Assembly (NCBI GenBank): GCA_041398745.1
Contig: JAWKUB010000002.1
Span: forward strand, 744,001-808,000
Reading direction: 5' to 3'
DNA from: JACKHO01 sp041398745
GTDB lineage: Bacteria > Planctomycetota > Planctomycetia > Planctomycetales > Planctomycetaceae
DNA: 64,000 nucleotides
Position numbers and translations under genes: made by a program. The notes beneath the pieces are model-generated. The model searched no databases and was not told the origin of the DNA. It worked only from the letters and a program-made list of their open reading frames with translations. Below, piece after piece: positions 45,773 to 55,429 of this stretch; the first letter of the stretch is position 1; the number at the start of each line of letters is the position of its first letter.

Positions 45773-45789
45773 AGCCAATGCCATCCAGC

Positions 45790-47529
45790 CTATTGGAAGT
45801 CACGAGGATCGCCGAAGAGGCCGGAGCCTCCTTTTGATCCGGTGCCGCCTTTGAGTTTGCCGCGGTGCTTACGCTGGTACGCCTGCCCTTGACCGGGAGC
45901 CAAGTCTTCGTCGGCTGGTGGAGCTACAGGTTCAGGAGCAGCAGACATTGCCTTGAGCGACAGGCTGATGCGTTTCTTGCCGGGATCGACTTCCAGAACC
46001 TGGACTTCTGGTGTGTCACCGACATTGACCACTTCGGTCACCCGTTTTACGCGACGGTGGTCCAGTTCGCTAATGTGAATCAGACCTTCCACGCCGGGCT
46101 CGAGTTCGACAAATGCACCGAACGCTTCGGTACGGGTGACGCGGCCACGCACCTTACTTCCCTTGGGGTACTTCCCTTCGGCCAGCTTCCAGGGATTCGG
46201 CGCCAACTGACGCATGCCCAGGCTAATACGTTGCTTCTCCGTGTCAATTGACAACACTTTGACTTCGACTTCATCCCCTTCCTTAAGAACCTCGGAGGGA
46301 TGTCCAATTCGACTCCAGCTCATTTGGCTGACGGGCAGGAATCCGTCGGTACCACCGAGGTCAACGAACGCACCAAAGTCCTTAATGGTTTTGACCCGAC
46401 CAGTACGCACGTCGTCGACCTTCAACTCCTGCATGAGTTCTCGACGCGACTCTTCGCGTTCTTCGAGCAACAGCTTTCGACGGCTCACGACCAGCCGGCG
46501 GCGTTTTGGCTTCACCTCGGTAATGACAACCTTAATCTTCTGGCCGACAAATGGTTCGAGGTCGGCAACGAATCCCAACTCAACCTGACTAGCCGGAAGG
46601 AATGCACGAAGCGAACCGACAGTCACGTCGAGTCCGCCTTTATTCGTTTTGGTAACCATGCATTCGACTACCTGGTCGACCTGCACAGAATCCCAGTCCC
46701 CTTGCACACGCGAAGTTCCGCGTGGCAGGTTGGCCATAATCAGGCCTTCCTTGTCGTCAATCTTGTCGACCACGACTTCAATTGTTGCGCCGACTTCTGG
46801 AAGCTTCTGATTGAATTGCCGGGCTGGCACGCAACCTGACAACCGCAGGCCAAAGTCGAGCAGAACGTTTTCCTCGTTCACCGCCTGGACAGTGCCGTTC
46901 AGCTTCAGGCCAGGATGAATTTCATCGGTCGATTGTGCCACAGGCGCGGCAATCGCTTCGCCGTCAACACTCTTGCCAGACAGTGCTGCGTCGAGCATAG
47001 CCTGCATTGAATCGTCCAGGTCTTCCGCGGCTGGAACGTCGATTGGTGCCTGACCGGCAACGGGCGTATCTGGTGTTTGCGGCTTTTCGGTGCCGGGACT
47101 GGGCGTACCAACGGCCTTGGCAATTTCGGCGTCGATTTCGTCATCAGTCGCCGCAGGCACTTCCACAGCTGCCGTAGGCATGGGCACGGCCGGCTTCCCT
47201 TCACCAATTGAAGGGATCGGCAAAGCCTGTCCTGGCTGAGTAGGATTCAGTTGGACTCGTGGTCGGGCTGGCGAAGCCGCAGATTCAACTGGTGTTGAAG
47301 CAGGTTCCGAATCAGCGGCAGGCGCGGGAGTCTGGTCCTGATCTGCCGCAACGGCCACGTCTCCTTCAGAGCTCGACGCACTCACCTCGGGAGCAGCAGG
47401 CGTTGTATCCACCCGTTCGGCTGGGGCTGGCTCCTGTACAGGTGCTGCTTCATTCACAGCAGGTGTCTCAGATGCGGGGTTTTCTGAAGCGGGAGCGACG
47501 TCGTCCTGTCGCTGATTTTCTGTATTCAT
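45790..47529 (-). CDS. Ribosomal protein S1-like protein with four S1 domains
   Basis: The ATG at 47529 (MNTENQRQDDVAPASE) gives 579 residues. An Ala/Pro/Glu-rich low-complexity head of about 195 residues is followed by four S1 RNA-binding domains at about residues 200-270, 285-355, 385-455 and 470-545. Examples are VRTGRVKTIKDFGAFVDLGG and VRGRVTRTEAFGAFVELEPG. It ends in a basic Gly-rich tail. It is probably the 30S protein S1 of this lineage (rpsA), but S1-domain paralogues exist. A long folded element lies in its leader side. Confidence 0.9.
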   Translation of the reverse strand: MNTENQRQDDVAPASENPASETPAVNEAAPVQEPAPAERVDTTPAAPEVSASSSEGDVAVAADQDQTPAPAADSEPASTPVESAASPARPRVQLNPTQPGQALPIPSIGEGKPAVPMPTAAVEVPAATDDEIDAEIAKAVGTPSPGTEKPQTPDTPVAGQAPIDVPAAEDLDDSMQAMLDAALSGKSVDGEAIAAPVAQSTDEIHPGLKLNGTVQAVNEENVLLDFGLRLSGCVPARQFNQKLPEVGATIEVVVDKIDDKEGLIMANLPRGTSRVQGDWDSVQVDQVVECMVTKTNKGGLDVTVGSLRAFLPASQVELGFVADLEPFVGQKIKVVITEVKPKRRRLVVSRRKLLLEEREESRRELMQELKVDDVRTGRVKTIKDFGAFVDLGGTDGFLPVSQMSWSRIGHPSEVLKEGDEVEVKVLSIDTEKQRISLGMRQLAPNPWKLAEGKYPKGSKVRGRVTRTEAFGAFVELEPGVEGLIHISELDHRRVKRVTEVVNVGDTPEVQVLEVDPGKKRISLSLKAMSAAPEPVAPPADEDLAPGQGQAYQRKHRGKLKGGTGSKGGSGLFGDPRDFQ

Positions 47530-48121
47530 TACCTGACCTGTAATCATTCAGCTTCTCGAGGAAGCTCCGGCCCTTTTGGCGCCGGCCACAATCTCACGGC
47601 GTTTGCCGCCTTCCAATTTCACCGTCGGGAACGGAGTTGTCCCGATTTTCGATCCGAGCATTCTAGTGTACGGGAATCGGATTACGAAATCGTAAAGGGA
47701 ACAAGAATCTGCGGAATTCGTTGAGTCGTTGAAACCGGTATGTCTGGAAAATCTGGCCACGTGAACCTGTATCGAGGTGGGTTTGTACCCGCATTCTCGC
47801 ACGACTCAGCAGATTTCCAGACTTGCGGTGCAAAATGCGACAACAGTCGGACTGCCTAAGCCTCAGGTCAGGAGTGCGCAGACTGCGAGCGTTATCCATT
47901 GCAACGACTTTGGGAGTTTTCTGGCTTACAGGTCTTCGATGAATCATTCCGGCAACATGTCGTCCCCAAGTGTTCAATCGACAGAATTTGTTTCAAGAAC
48001 TCACCTACCCCCATGTTCCCATCCGGCATCATCGCCAAATGAGTGGTAGCTTCTCAGAAGCGTATTTGGCGTTCGAACCACCCCGTAAGTCGCTTCACCA
48101 GCCCAGAAATGCACTGACACC
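47530..48121. other. 592-base divergent region between the S1 and epimerase genes
   Basis: No gene is supported. ORFs such as 47548-47802 lack ribosome-binding sites and known motifs. The main feature is the long hairpin at 47720-47844; the rest should contain promoters for both genes. Confidence 0.6.
47720..47844. ncRNA. Candidate structured RNA (long multi-helix hairpin)
   Basis: Nested pairing can be traced by hand. GTT..GTCG (47720-47728) pairs with CGAC.AAC (47838-47844), ACCG (47734-47737) with CGGT (47826-47829), and a 13-pair stem with one bulge joins 47742-47755 (GTCTGGAAAATCTG) to 47810-47822 (CAGATTTCCAGAC). Then CGTG (47760-47763) pairs with CACG (47800-47803), CGAG with CTCG, and GGGT with ACCC. 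Strand is unknown: on the minus strand it would lie in the S1 leader. Possibly a regulatory leader or 6S-like RNA. Confidence 0.4.
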
Positions 48122-49099
48122 ATGGAATTCCCCAAATCAACCTGCCTGGTCACCGGCGGCGCCGGCTTTATTGGATCACACATTGCTACGCGACTGGTGA
48201 AGTTGGGATGCAAGGTGAAAGTGCTGGATAACCTGTGCACCGGCAATCTCGAAAATCTGAAAGGCGTGCTCAATTCCATCGAGTTTGTTGAAGGAGATGT
48301 CAGCGATCCCGAGGCTGTGGCCTCTGCCGTCGACGACGTGGAACTCGTCTTTCACCAGGCCGCATTGGCCTCGGTTCCCCTAAGTATTGATCGCCCGCTC
48401 GACACTCATGTCGCCTGCGTCACCGGGACTGTCAATGTTCTCGATGCCGCACGCAAGGCGGGTGTGAAACGTGTTGTGTATGCCGCGTCAAGTAGTGCTT
48501 ACGGAAACTCGCCCATCATGCCCAAGCGGGAAAGCCACGTACCCGAGGTTTTGTCGCCGTACGCTGCAGCCAAACTCGCAGGCGAACTGTATTGCGAATC
48601 GTTCGCTGCCTCGTACGACATCGAAACTGTCCGGCTCCGCTACTTCAACGTGTTCGGTCCACGTCAGGACCCGAAGAGTCCCTACTCGGCAGTCATTCCG
48701 CTGTTCGCCGATGCACTGCTCAATGGCAAGACGCCCCGAATTTACGGTTCGGGTGAACAGTCTCGCGATTTCGTCTTCGTCGAAAACGTTGTGAACGCCA
48801 ACCTGCTGGCCGCTACAGCTCCGAATGTCTCGGGGCGGGTGTTCAATGTCGCCAGCGGTTCGACCATCAGCATTGTCGAGTTGCTTCGGCTTATTTGCGA
48901 CCTGATGGGGAAATCCTTCGCTCCCGATTTCATGCCTCCACGTGTTGGCGACGTCCTGCATTCGTCAGCAGATATTTCATTGACGGAAAAGCATCTGGGC
49001 TACTCCGTGCACTATGGGCTCTATGAGGGGCTGAAACAAACCCTCGACTACTACTGTGCTCAGTCCGCTTCACCGACGGTAGTAAACGCTGCCAACTAG
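48122..49099 (+). CDS. NAD-dependent sugar-nucleotide epimerase/dehydratase
   Basis: Extended short-chain dehydrogenase of 325 residues, with the nucleotide motif TGGAGFIGS (residues 9-17), the catalytic YxxxK in SPYAAAKLAGE, and RYFNVFGPRQDP. It resembles GalE/WbpP-type UDP-hexose or UDP-N-acetylhexosamine 4-epimerases and should act on a nucleotide sugar in the cytoplasm. It lies 57 bases before the Wzc-type gene, which points to polysaccharide synthesis. The exact sugar is not decided. Confidence 0.93.
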   Translation: MEFPKSTCLVTGGAGFIGSHIATRLVKLGCKVKVLDNLCTGNLENLKGVLNSIEFVEGDVSDPEAVASAVDDVELVFHQAALASVPLSIDRPLDTHVACVTGTVNVLDAARKAGVKRVVYAASSSAYGNSPIMPKRESHVPEVLSPYAAAKLAGELYCESFAASYDIETVRLRYFNVFGPRQDPKSPYSAVIPLFADALLNGKTPRIYGSGEQSRDFVFVENVVNANLLAATAPNVSGRVFNVASGSTISIVELLRLICDLMGKSFAPDFMPPRVGDVLHSSADISLTEKHLGYSVHYGLYEGLKQTLDYYCAQSASPTVVNAAN

Positions 49100-49156
49100 T
49101 TGAAATCTGAATTTCCTCCGTCTCCCGGTTAGTTCTCCTTTGATTGAGTTTGTCCC

Positions 49157-51547
49157 GTGAACCCACACTCTCGCCCCGAAAACGAAGCTGAATTTGACTT
49201 CGCCCCGTTCGGACTTCACAACGGGTCAGGCGGTTCGACGTTCAGTGGTCGTTCCATCAATATCACACAATTCGTGGTGTCGATTTGGAAGCCCCTGGCA
49301 GTTGGCGGTATGCTCGGCATTCTCCTCGGAATGGCAGCTTACCTGGTTATTGGTCCGGTCTACTCGGCCTCAACGCAGGTCCTTGTCTCGCGTCCTCCCT
49401 CAGTCCCCGATCGTGACGGACCAGCCAACAGCTTTGGCGACCGCGGCGATCACATCAAACTGATGAAGACCGACGAAATTATTCTGCGAGCATTCAAAGA
49501 TCACGGCCTCAGTGAAGTTCCGGAACTTGCCGAATCATACGATCCACTCAAAAGTGTCAGTGAAGATTTGAGTGTCAGTCGTAGTTCGGGTCAGGAAAGT
49601 TCTTTCGACAACATTCTCGACATCGGATATTCGCATCCGGACAAGAAAATCGCAAAACGGGTTGTGCAGGCAATTGTGGAGTCTTATCGGGACTACCTTG
49701 TAGAGACTCGTAACGAGAATTCTCACGAAGTCTATACACTGCTGCTGTCGCAACAGCAGGAATTCGAAGGCCGTGTCGCGGCAATGGAGAAGGATTACCA
49801 CCAGTTCCGCCGCGACGCTCCCGTGTTCCTCAAGGCGTCCCCGGTCATTACTTTGAATGGAATGCCCGCCCAGGCACAGTCGCAAGCCGAAATGGAAGTG
49901 GCTGAACTGGAACGGGCTCAACGCGAAAACACGCGACGACGCTCCGGCATTGAGGCTCGTCTGACCACGCTCAAGGGAATGCTCGAAGATGGCAAGCCGC
50001 GAGAAGTCGTCGAATTCTGGGTGATGCATTCACTGTCGACCGGTACAGCAACAAGTGGTGCGTCCGGTGGGGGAGGAGGCGGTGGCACTGCCGCACTGGC
50101 TGGGCCACCAGCGAAAGCACAACTTGACCAGCAACTGATGACCGCCCGTCTGCTGGAGCAACGACTGTTGCACACCCTCGGGGCCGATCACACATCGGTA
50201 CGAAACGTGCGTCAGCAAATCGACACCATCCTCGATTTCTACCGTCGACAGGGACTTACGCCGCCTGCGAGCAGTGCGTTTTCCGAATCGGGTGAAGCGA
50301 CCAATCGTCAGTCACGTGGCATGGACATGGTGGGGGTGTACCAGCAAATGCTGGAAGAGCAATTGCGTGAATTGGATGCTGACGATGAAAAACTCGTGCT
50401 CCTGCACAAAGATGCTCAGGCGCGAGCTAAAGATGCGGAGATGTTCGAAATCGAAGATCAGCGACGTAAAGATGAAATCGCACGCATCAAGGATCAGGCC
50501 GATCAAAACTTCAAACAAATTGCTGCATACGACCTGGCTCAGGAGGAAGAGGGCTACCGCATGAAGCAAATCTCACAGGTGCGAATTGAACGGTCCATGA
50601 AGCAGGTCATTAAAATCGTGGGGGCCTTCACCATGCTGGGTGTTGCCGCTGCGTTCTGTTTCTTCTACTTCCGCGAATGGAGTGACACACGTCTGAAGAC
50701 ACTGGATGAAGTTCGCGAATTGGCGAAACATCAGTTGCTGGGATCCATTCCAAAGTTCATTTCGAGCCCCGACGCCGACCGGCTGGCCACCACTGGCCCG
50801 CTACATCCCGCCCTGTGTTATTATCATCGCCCCGGCTCCAAGGAAGCAGAAGCGTTTCGCGGAGTGCGAACAACTCTGTTCTTCGGACTGCGTCCCGGCG
50901 AAAAGGTCGTCCAGGTCAGTAGCCCGGAACCAGGTGATGGCAAAAGTACGGTCATTGCCAACATGGCGGCTGCAATTGCCCAGTCAGGAAAAAAGGTTCT
51001 GCTCATCGATTGTGACTTGCGGCGTCCTACTCAACACGGCCTGTTCCGTGTACCTCAGGAGAATGGACTCACCGATGTGCTGCTCGGTGAAGCAACCTGG
51101 AGAAACACCGTGCGCAGCACTGCTATTGACGGGCTCTCGCTGATTACGGCTGGTCTCTGTCCCGACAATCCTGCGGAATTACTTTCACGACCAACACTTT
51201 CTCATGTTTTAGAGAGTGCCCAAGAATCGTACGACCTCATTCTGCTCGATTCGCCCCCAATTCTGGTCGTCAGCGACCCGTGCATCATATCGCCGAACAC
51301 GAGTGGCCTGATGCTGGTTCTCCGCATGATGAAGACGAAGCAACTCACAATCCAGCGGACCAACGAAGTTCTCCAATCGCACGGAATCAAGACGCTCGGC
51401 GTCATTGTAAACGACCTCGACGAAGCACAGGCACAGGAAGCGGGGCTGGCGTACGATTCCTACTCCAGTTACTACAACACCGGTGGCAAGCGGCAGGCAT
51501 CAAAGCCGCTTATGCCCGCCGCTGCTCCGACAATGAATGCCAATTAG
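49157..51547 (+). CDS. Wzc-type polysaccharide co-polymerase / BY-kinase tyrosine autokinase
   Basis: A GTG start at 49157 gives 796 residues. The Wzz domain has a transmembrane helix at about 43-66 and a second near 484-506, with coiled coil between and a Gly-rich loop (about 295-305). The C-terminal kinase has Walker A SPEPGDGKSTV (near residue 593), LLIDCDLRRPTQHGLF, and LILLDSPPILVV. The tyrosine cluster YDSYSSYY lies near the end and is the likely autophosphorylation site. It controls exopolysaccharide length and export. Confidence 0.95.
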   Translation: MNPHSRPENEAEFDFAPFGLHNGSGGSTFSGRSINITQFVVSIWKPLAVGGMLGILLGMAAYLVIGPVYSASTQVLVSRPPSVPDRDGPANSFGDRGDHIKLMKTDEIILRAFKDHGLSEVPELAESYDPLKSVSEDLSVSRSSGQESSFDNILDIGYSHPDKKIAKRVVQAIVESYRDYLVETRNENSHEVYTLLLSQQQEFEGRVAAMEKDYHQFRRDAPVFLKASPVITLNGMPAQAQSQAEMEVAELERAQRENTRRRSGIEARLTTLKGMLEDGKPREVVEFWVMHSLSTGTATSGASGGGGGGGTAALAGPPAKAQLDQQLMTARLLEQRLLHTLGADHTSVRNVRQQIDTILDFYRRQGLTPPASSAFSESGEATNRQSRGMDMVGVYQQMLEEQLRELDADDEKLVLLHKDAQARAKDAEMFEIEDQRRKDEIARIKDQADQNFKQIAAYDLAQEEEGYRMKQISQVRIERSMKQVIKIVGAFTMLGVAAAFCFFYFREWSDTRLKTLDEVRELAKHQLLGSIPKFISSPDADRLATTGPLHPALCYYHRPGSKEAEAFRGVRTTLFFGLRPGEKVVQVSSPEPGDGKSTVIANMAAAIAQSGKKVLLIDCDLRRPTQHGLFRVPQENGLTDVLLGEATWRNTVRSTAIDGLSLITAGLCPDNPAELLSRPTLSHVLESAQESYDLILLDSPPILVVSDPCIISPNTSGLMLVLRMMKTKQLTIQRTNEVLQSHGIKTLGVIVNDLDEAQAQEAGLAYDSYSSYYNTGGKRQASKPLMPAAAPTMNAN

Positions 51548-51593
51548 CGCTGCTGCAAGACAAATAAGATTCGACTTGGAGTCGATTCCTATT

Positions 51594-51625
51594 GGAGGTA
51601 GAATGTAGTCTTCACGTCTACTTCC
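51594..51625. repeat. Hairpin upstream of the 193-aa membrane gene
   Basis: GGAGGTAGA (51594-51602) pairs with TCTACTTCC (51617-51625), with one G-U pair and a 14-base loop. It lies between the Wzc stop and the next start and precedes the ATG by 18 bases. Confidence 0.45.
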
Positions 51626-51643
51626 TGAGTTGTCGGCTGCCCT

Positions 51644-52225
51644 ATGGATCACTCCTCCACCTCCGTTAACCCAAATGCGCAGAACCACCATGGTTTGATT
51701 GGTTCCGCATTGGCACTCAGCCTCTCGCTGATTTCGGGCGGATTGCTGGTCTGGAGTATTCATTCAACTCCTCCAATGGCGACCATTGCCGAAGTTCATT
51801 TAGACACGAACACGCCCAGTTTCGTGTCGGCGGAGGCTAATGCTGTCACTGCTGCTGAAGCCGTGCCGGAAGTGGAGTCACTCGTCAGTCCAAACAAGCT
51901 TCACGGATTCTGGACGTTTGACGACGGAATTCATCGCCGGATTGAAGTCCGACCCGATGGCACCGCCACCATGGACATTAAGCTCGACGCTTTCTCGGCG
52001 CTATTCTATGGTTCTCAAATGACACTCGAGGTCACCTGGAAACTTGAGGGAAATGTCCTCACGTACATTGCCGTAAGCGGTAAACCAGAAGACAAGGTCG
52101 CACGTTTGCTCCGTGACTACGGTGAGAAGCAGGTCTATAAGGTCATCGCGTACGACGGTGATCATTTGCTGCTCGAACTCGAAAAAGACCAAACCCGCTA
52201 CGACTGGCAGCGAGAAACCTCGTGA
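51644..52225 (+). CDS. Membrane-anchored hypothetical protein
   Basis: A 193-residue protein starting MDHSSTSVNPNAQNHHGLIG. One transmembrane helix lies at about residues 20-42, followed by a linker and a strand-rich domain (KLHGFWTFDDGIHRRIEV, TLEVTWKLEGNVLTYIAVSG) that resembles a small lipocalin-like or calycin barrel. The stop overlaps the GTG start of the next gene by four bases, indicating coupled translation. It follows Wzc. Function unknown. Confidence 0.78.
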   Translation: MDHSSTSVNPNAQNHHGLIGSALALSLSLISGGLLVWSIHSTPPMATIAEVHLDTNTPSFVSAEANAVTAAEAVPEVESLVSPNKLHGFWTFDDGIHRRIEVRPDGTATMDIKLDAFSALFYGSQMTLEVTWKLEGNVLTYIAVSGKPEDKVARLLRDYGEKQVYKVIAYDGDHLLLELEKDQTRYDWQRETS

Positions 52226-53718
52226 GTCGCTTGCATGCCTTAATGCTGCTGCTAATCCTTGTGCTGAGTGGTTGCCCGGGCGACCGTCCTGAGCAGACAG
52301 CACCATCCTCCACGCTCTCGGCACCTGACGAGTCGGATGAAGGACCTGTCGCTGACAAAACGGAAGTCCGGCCAATTCCAGAGATGGACATCCCTGCCCT
52401 CAGTGCCCCCACCGATCCCGAACCACCGAAGTTCGAGCCAATTGTGGTTCCGGTTTTCCGTCCCTCGGACACCCGCCCAGAATACGTACCAGAGGACTAT
52501 GAACCTCGCGACATTCGGCGCCTTTCCTCACGTCGAATCGTCCTGTTCACGGATGTCGACGAGTCGCAACTGGCAGGGCTCGGGCAGTCGGTCGATGCAC
52601 TTTACGACGAATGGGTTCGTTATTTTGGTGAACTTCCGCCGAGCCGTGAGGAAGACGAGTACCAACTGACCGGCTACCTTATGAAAGAGGCTGACCGGTT
52701 TCGGGCTGCCAACATGCTTCCGAACGAACTGCCGCGCTTTGAACATGGTCGTCATCGGGGATTGCAGTTTTGGATGTTCAACCTGGAATTCGACTACTAT
52801 CAACGTCATCTTGTGCTGCACGAGGCCACGCACTGCTTCATGACAACCATGCCCGGCCCGCTGCCTCCGCACTGGTATATGGAAGGGATGGCCGAATTCT
52901 TTGCCACGCACCGGCGAGTCGATGCAGAAACGTGGCAGTTTGGAATTTGTCCTCCGTCTCGTGAAGAATTTCGGGGCTTCGGGGGCGTGGATCTCATACG
53001 CCAGGAAGTGGAGGCAAATCGTTTCCTTTCCGTAGCCGATGTCATGCAACTGGGCGAAAAAGAGTTCGCGCAAAGCAAAACAATCCCGTATGCGTGGAGT
53101 TGGTGGCTGTGTCAGTTTCTCAGTCGGCATCCTCGCTATGCAGAGAAATTTCGCAGTTTGGGACAGCATCTCTCCAGTGGTGATTTCACACCCACACTCG
53201 AAGCAACTTTTGAGAACGACGGGGGTACCATGGAACTTGAATGGGCTCTCGCGACGCAGTCGCTGGCCTATGGATTCGACGTTGAACAGTTTGCATTTGA
53301 ATTCGAGTCGGGTCAGCTGCTTGTCGCTGGGACTGAAAGAACAATGGATGTCTCGTCTTCAGCCAGTTGGCAGTCGACGGGAATTCGAGTCGAGGCGAAT
53401 CAGGCTATCAGTTTGACTTGTGTTGGCCGCGTCGCGCTCGCCAAAGTCCCCAAGCCTTGGGAAAGTGAAGGAGCCGGCATCACCATTCGCTACCACGAGG
53501 GGAAACCAATTGGGCGATTGCTCGGAATTGTACTGCCCGACCAACTCCCGGCTGACACACACGCAGGCAGCATTCCAGAGTTCTTTAAGATTGACATCGG
53601 CAATGGTACGAGCGTGACTTCGCCGACGAACGGCACTCTCTACTTGCGAGTCAACGATTTCTGGAATGAACTCGCGGACAACACGGGCTCGTTTCGTGTG
53701 ACTGTCAAAGCTGAGTAA
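52222..53718 (+). CDS. Lipoprotein with HExxH zinc-metallopeptidase-like motif
   Basis: The GTG start at 52222 overlaps the previous stop (GTGAG). The N-terminus MSRLHALMLLLILVLSGC is a lipobox signal, so the 498-residue protein is lipid-anchored. The motif HEATHCFMT (near residues 196-204) with a downstream glutamate in YMEGMAEFFATH fits a gluzincin-like zinc site, probably DUF1570. The C-terminal half is strand-rich (about residues 380-498). It may cleave a peptide or be an inactive relative; the substrate is unknown. Confidence 0.85.
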   Translation: MSRLHALMLLLILVLSGCPGDRPEQTAPSSTLSAPDESDEGPVADKTEVRPIPEMDIPALSAPTDPEPPKFEPIVVPVFRPSDTRPEYVPEDYEPRDIRRLSSRRIVLFTDVDESQLAGLGQSVDALYDEWVRYFGELPPSREEDEYQLTGYLMKEADRFRAANMLPNELPRFEHGRHRGLQFWMFNLEFDYYQRHLVLHEATHCFMTTMPGPLPPHWYMEGMAEFFATHRRVDAETWQFGICPPSREEFRGFGGVDLIRQEVEANRFLSVADVMQLGEKEFAQSKTIPYAWSWWLCQFLSRHPRYAEKFRSLGQHLSSGDFTPTLEATFENDGGTMELEWALATQSLAYGFDVEQFAFEFESGQLLVAGTERTMDVSSSASWQSTGIRVEANQAISLTCVGRVALAKVPKPWESEGAGITIRYHEGKPIGRLLGIVLPDQLPADTHAGSIPEFFKIDIGNGTSVTSPTNGTLYLRVNDFWNELADNTGSFRVTVKAE

Positions 53719-53720
53719 CG

Positions 53721-55232
53721 CTACGCCTGTTTCGGTGGTGATTTCAGCAGTTGTGGAATGACATTCCCGGCCACATCAGTCAGGCGGAAGTCGCGTCCCT
53801 GGAAGCGATGCGTCAGGTTCAAATGGTCGAAGCCGAAGCTGTGCAGCATGGTGGCATGCAAGTCATTGACCGGAACTTCGTTCTCGACGACGCGCCAACC
53901 GAATTCATCAGAAGCACCGTACACCTGCCCTCCTTTAATGCCTCCGCCAGCCAGGAACATGCTGAATGCATGAGGATGGTGGTCGCGACCGCTGACGTTC
54001 TTGGTGTTCCCGCCCCGGTTCTCCCCGAGCGGCGTCCGGCCAAACTCTGCTCCCCACACAACCATTGTGGAATCGAGTAAACCCCGTTGCTTCAAGTCAC
54101 GAATGAGAGCCGCAACCGGTTGGTCGGCCATGCCAGCGTTGTAGGCCAGCTCATTATCGAGGTTTGCATGATGGTCCCATGACGCGTGAATAATGTTGAT
54201 GAACCGTACACCCCGCTCAACCATGCGACGTGCCAATAAACAATTGCGTGCGAAGTTACCGTATGTGTTGCCGCCGCCAGAACCACGTCCACCGCCGGGA
54301 GGCGAGGTGCGGTTCACGCCATACATATCGAGCGTAGCTTCCGTCTCATCGGAAAGATCAATCAGCTCCGGTGCAGCCGACTGCATGCGGTAGGCAAGTT
54401 CGTAATTGGCAATGCGGCTCGCGATTTCAGGATCATGAATTGTCGCAAAGCGTTGTTCGTTCAATTGCCGCGCGGCATCGAGCCCACGGCGCTGCATTTC
54501 CATGGGTAGGCCGGGAGGATTGGCCAAATTCAAAACAGGCTCACCTTCATTGCGAAAGAGCACGCCGGAGTAAACACTCGGCAGGTATCCGCTCTGCCAG
54601 AGAGTGGCTCCACCAGACGAGCCACGCCCTGCAGTCAGCACCACGTAACCGGGGAGATTTTGTGACTCGCTACCCAATCCGTACGTCAGCCAAGACCCCA
54701 TCGCGGGCAATCCAAAGTTGGCGCGACCACACTGCATGAGCAACTGCCCAGGGTGATGGTTAAACTGCTCAGAATGCATGGAACGGATGAGGCACAGTTC
54801 ATCAGCCACGCCGCCGATATTTGGCAGCAAATCTGACAACTCCATTCCGCATTCGCCATGCTTCTTCCACGTACGGGCCATCGCACCGCGCAAACGAGCA
54901 GTTTCTGGTTTTAGAAACGCGAAACGAACACCCTCATAGAATGACTCCGGAATGGGCTCGCCATTCTGTTTGACAAGTTCCGGCTTAGGATCAAACAAAT
55001 CCAGTTGGCTCGGTGCTCCTGCCATGAAAATGAAAATGCAGGCTTTCGCCTGTGGTGCAAAATGCGGTTCGCGTGGTGCCAGGGGATTCACATCTGCAGA
55101 TGCAGCACTGGCCTTGGAAATTAAGCCATCCTGTGCCATGACCGCGCCCAATCCGAGCGCTCCCAATCCACTCGCAGATGTCAGGAGAAAGTCTCGACGA
55201 GAATTCTCAAGAATGTTCGGCAAATTCAACAT
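53721..55232 (-). CDS. DUF1501 domain protein (second copy)
   Basis: A 503-residue product starting MLNLPNILENSRRDFLLTSA with a twin-arginine leader. DUF1501 landmarks are ACIFIFMAGAPSQLDLFDPK, WGAEFGRTPLGENRGG, DHHPHAFSMFLAGGG and IKGGQVYGASDEFGW. It is probably periplasmic. It ends only two bases from the converging lipoprotein gene and is divergent from the DUF1080/SGNH/cytochrome operon, which it may work with. The first copy at 23259 is 432 residues. Confidence 0.93.
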   Translation of the reverse strand: MLNLPNILENSRRDFLLTSASGLGALGLGAVMAQDGLISKASAASADVNPLAPREPHFAPQAKACIFIFMAGAPSQLDLFDPKPELVKQNGEPIPESFYEGVRFAFLKPETARLRGAMARTWKKHGECGMELSDLLPNIGGVADELCLIRSMHSEQFNHHPGQLLMQCGRANFGLPAMGSWLTYGLGSESQNLPGYVVLTAGRGSSGGATLWQSGYLPSVYSGVLFRNEGEPVLNLANPPGLPMEMQRRGLDAARQLNEQRFATIHDPEIASRIANYELAYRMQSAAPELIDLSDETEATLDMYGVNRTSPPGGGRGSGGGNTYGNFARNCLLARRMVERGVRFINIIHASWDHHANLDNELAYNAGMADQPVAALIRDLKQRGLLDSTMVVWGAEFGRTPLGENRGGNTKNVSGRDHHPHAFSMFLAGGGIKGGQVYGASDEFGWRVVENEVPVNDLHATMLHSFGFDHLNLTHRFQGRDFRLTDVAGNVIPQLLKSPPKQA

Positions 55233-55429
55233 GGCAGAATCAACCCCTGTTTTCGTCTGTGTTGCACTTCCAGCTTAAGCCGTCCCAAGGACTCTGCCAA
55301 GGTCGAAGAACCTTTCGCCAATTGGATGTGGCATCAACCGGCTCCTATGCTTTGAATTTGTGACAGAAGTCGCAACACTTTCCGGTTCGAGGTACGAACA
55401 TCAATTCCATTCTCCAAGGACGTCCAAAT

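Noticed and set aside
47548..47802. 84-codon minus-strand ORF upstream of the S1 gene
   Set aside because: No ribosome-binding site or recognisable motif, and it overlaps the folded element.
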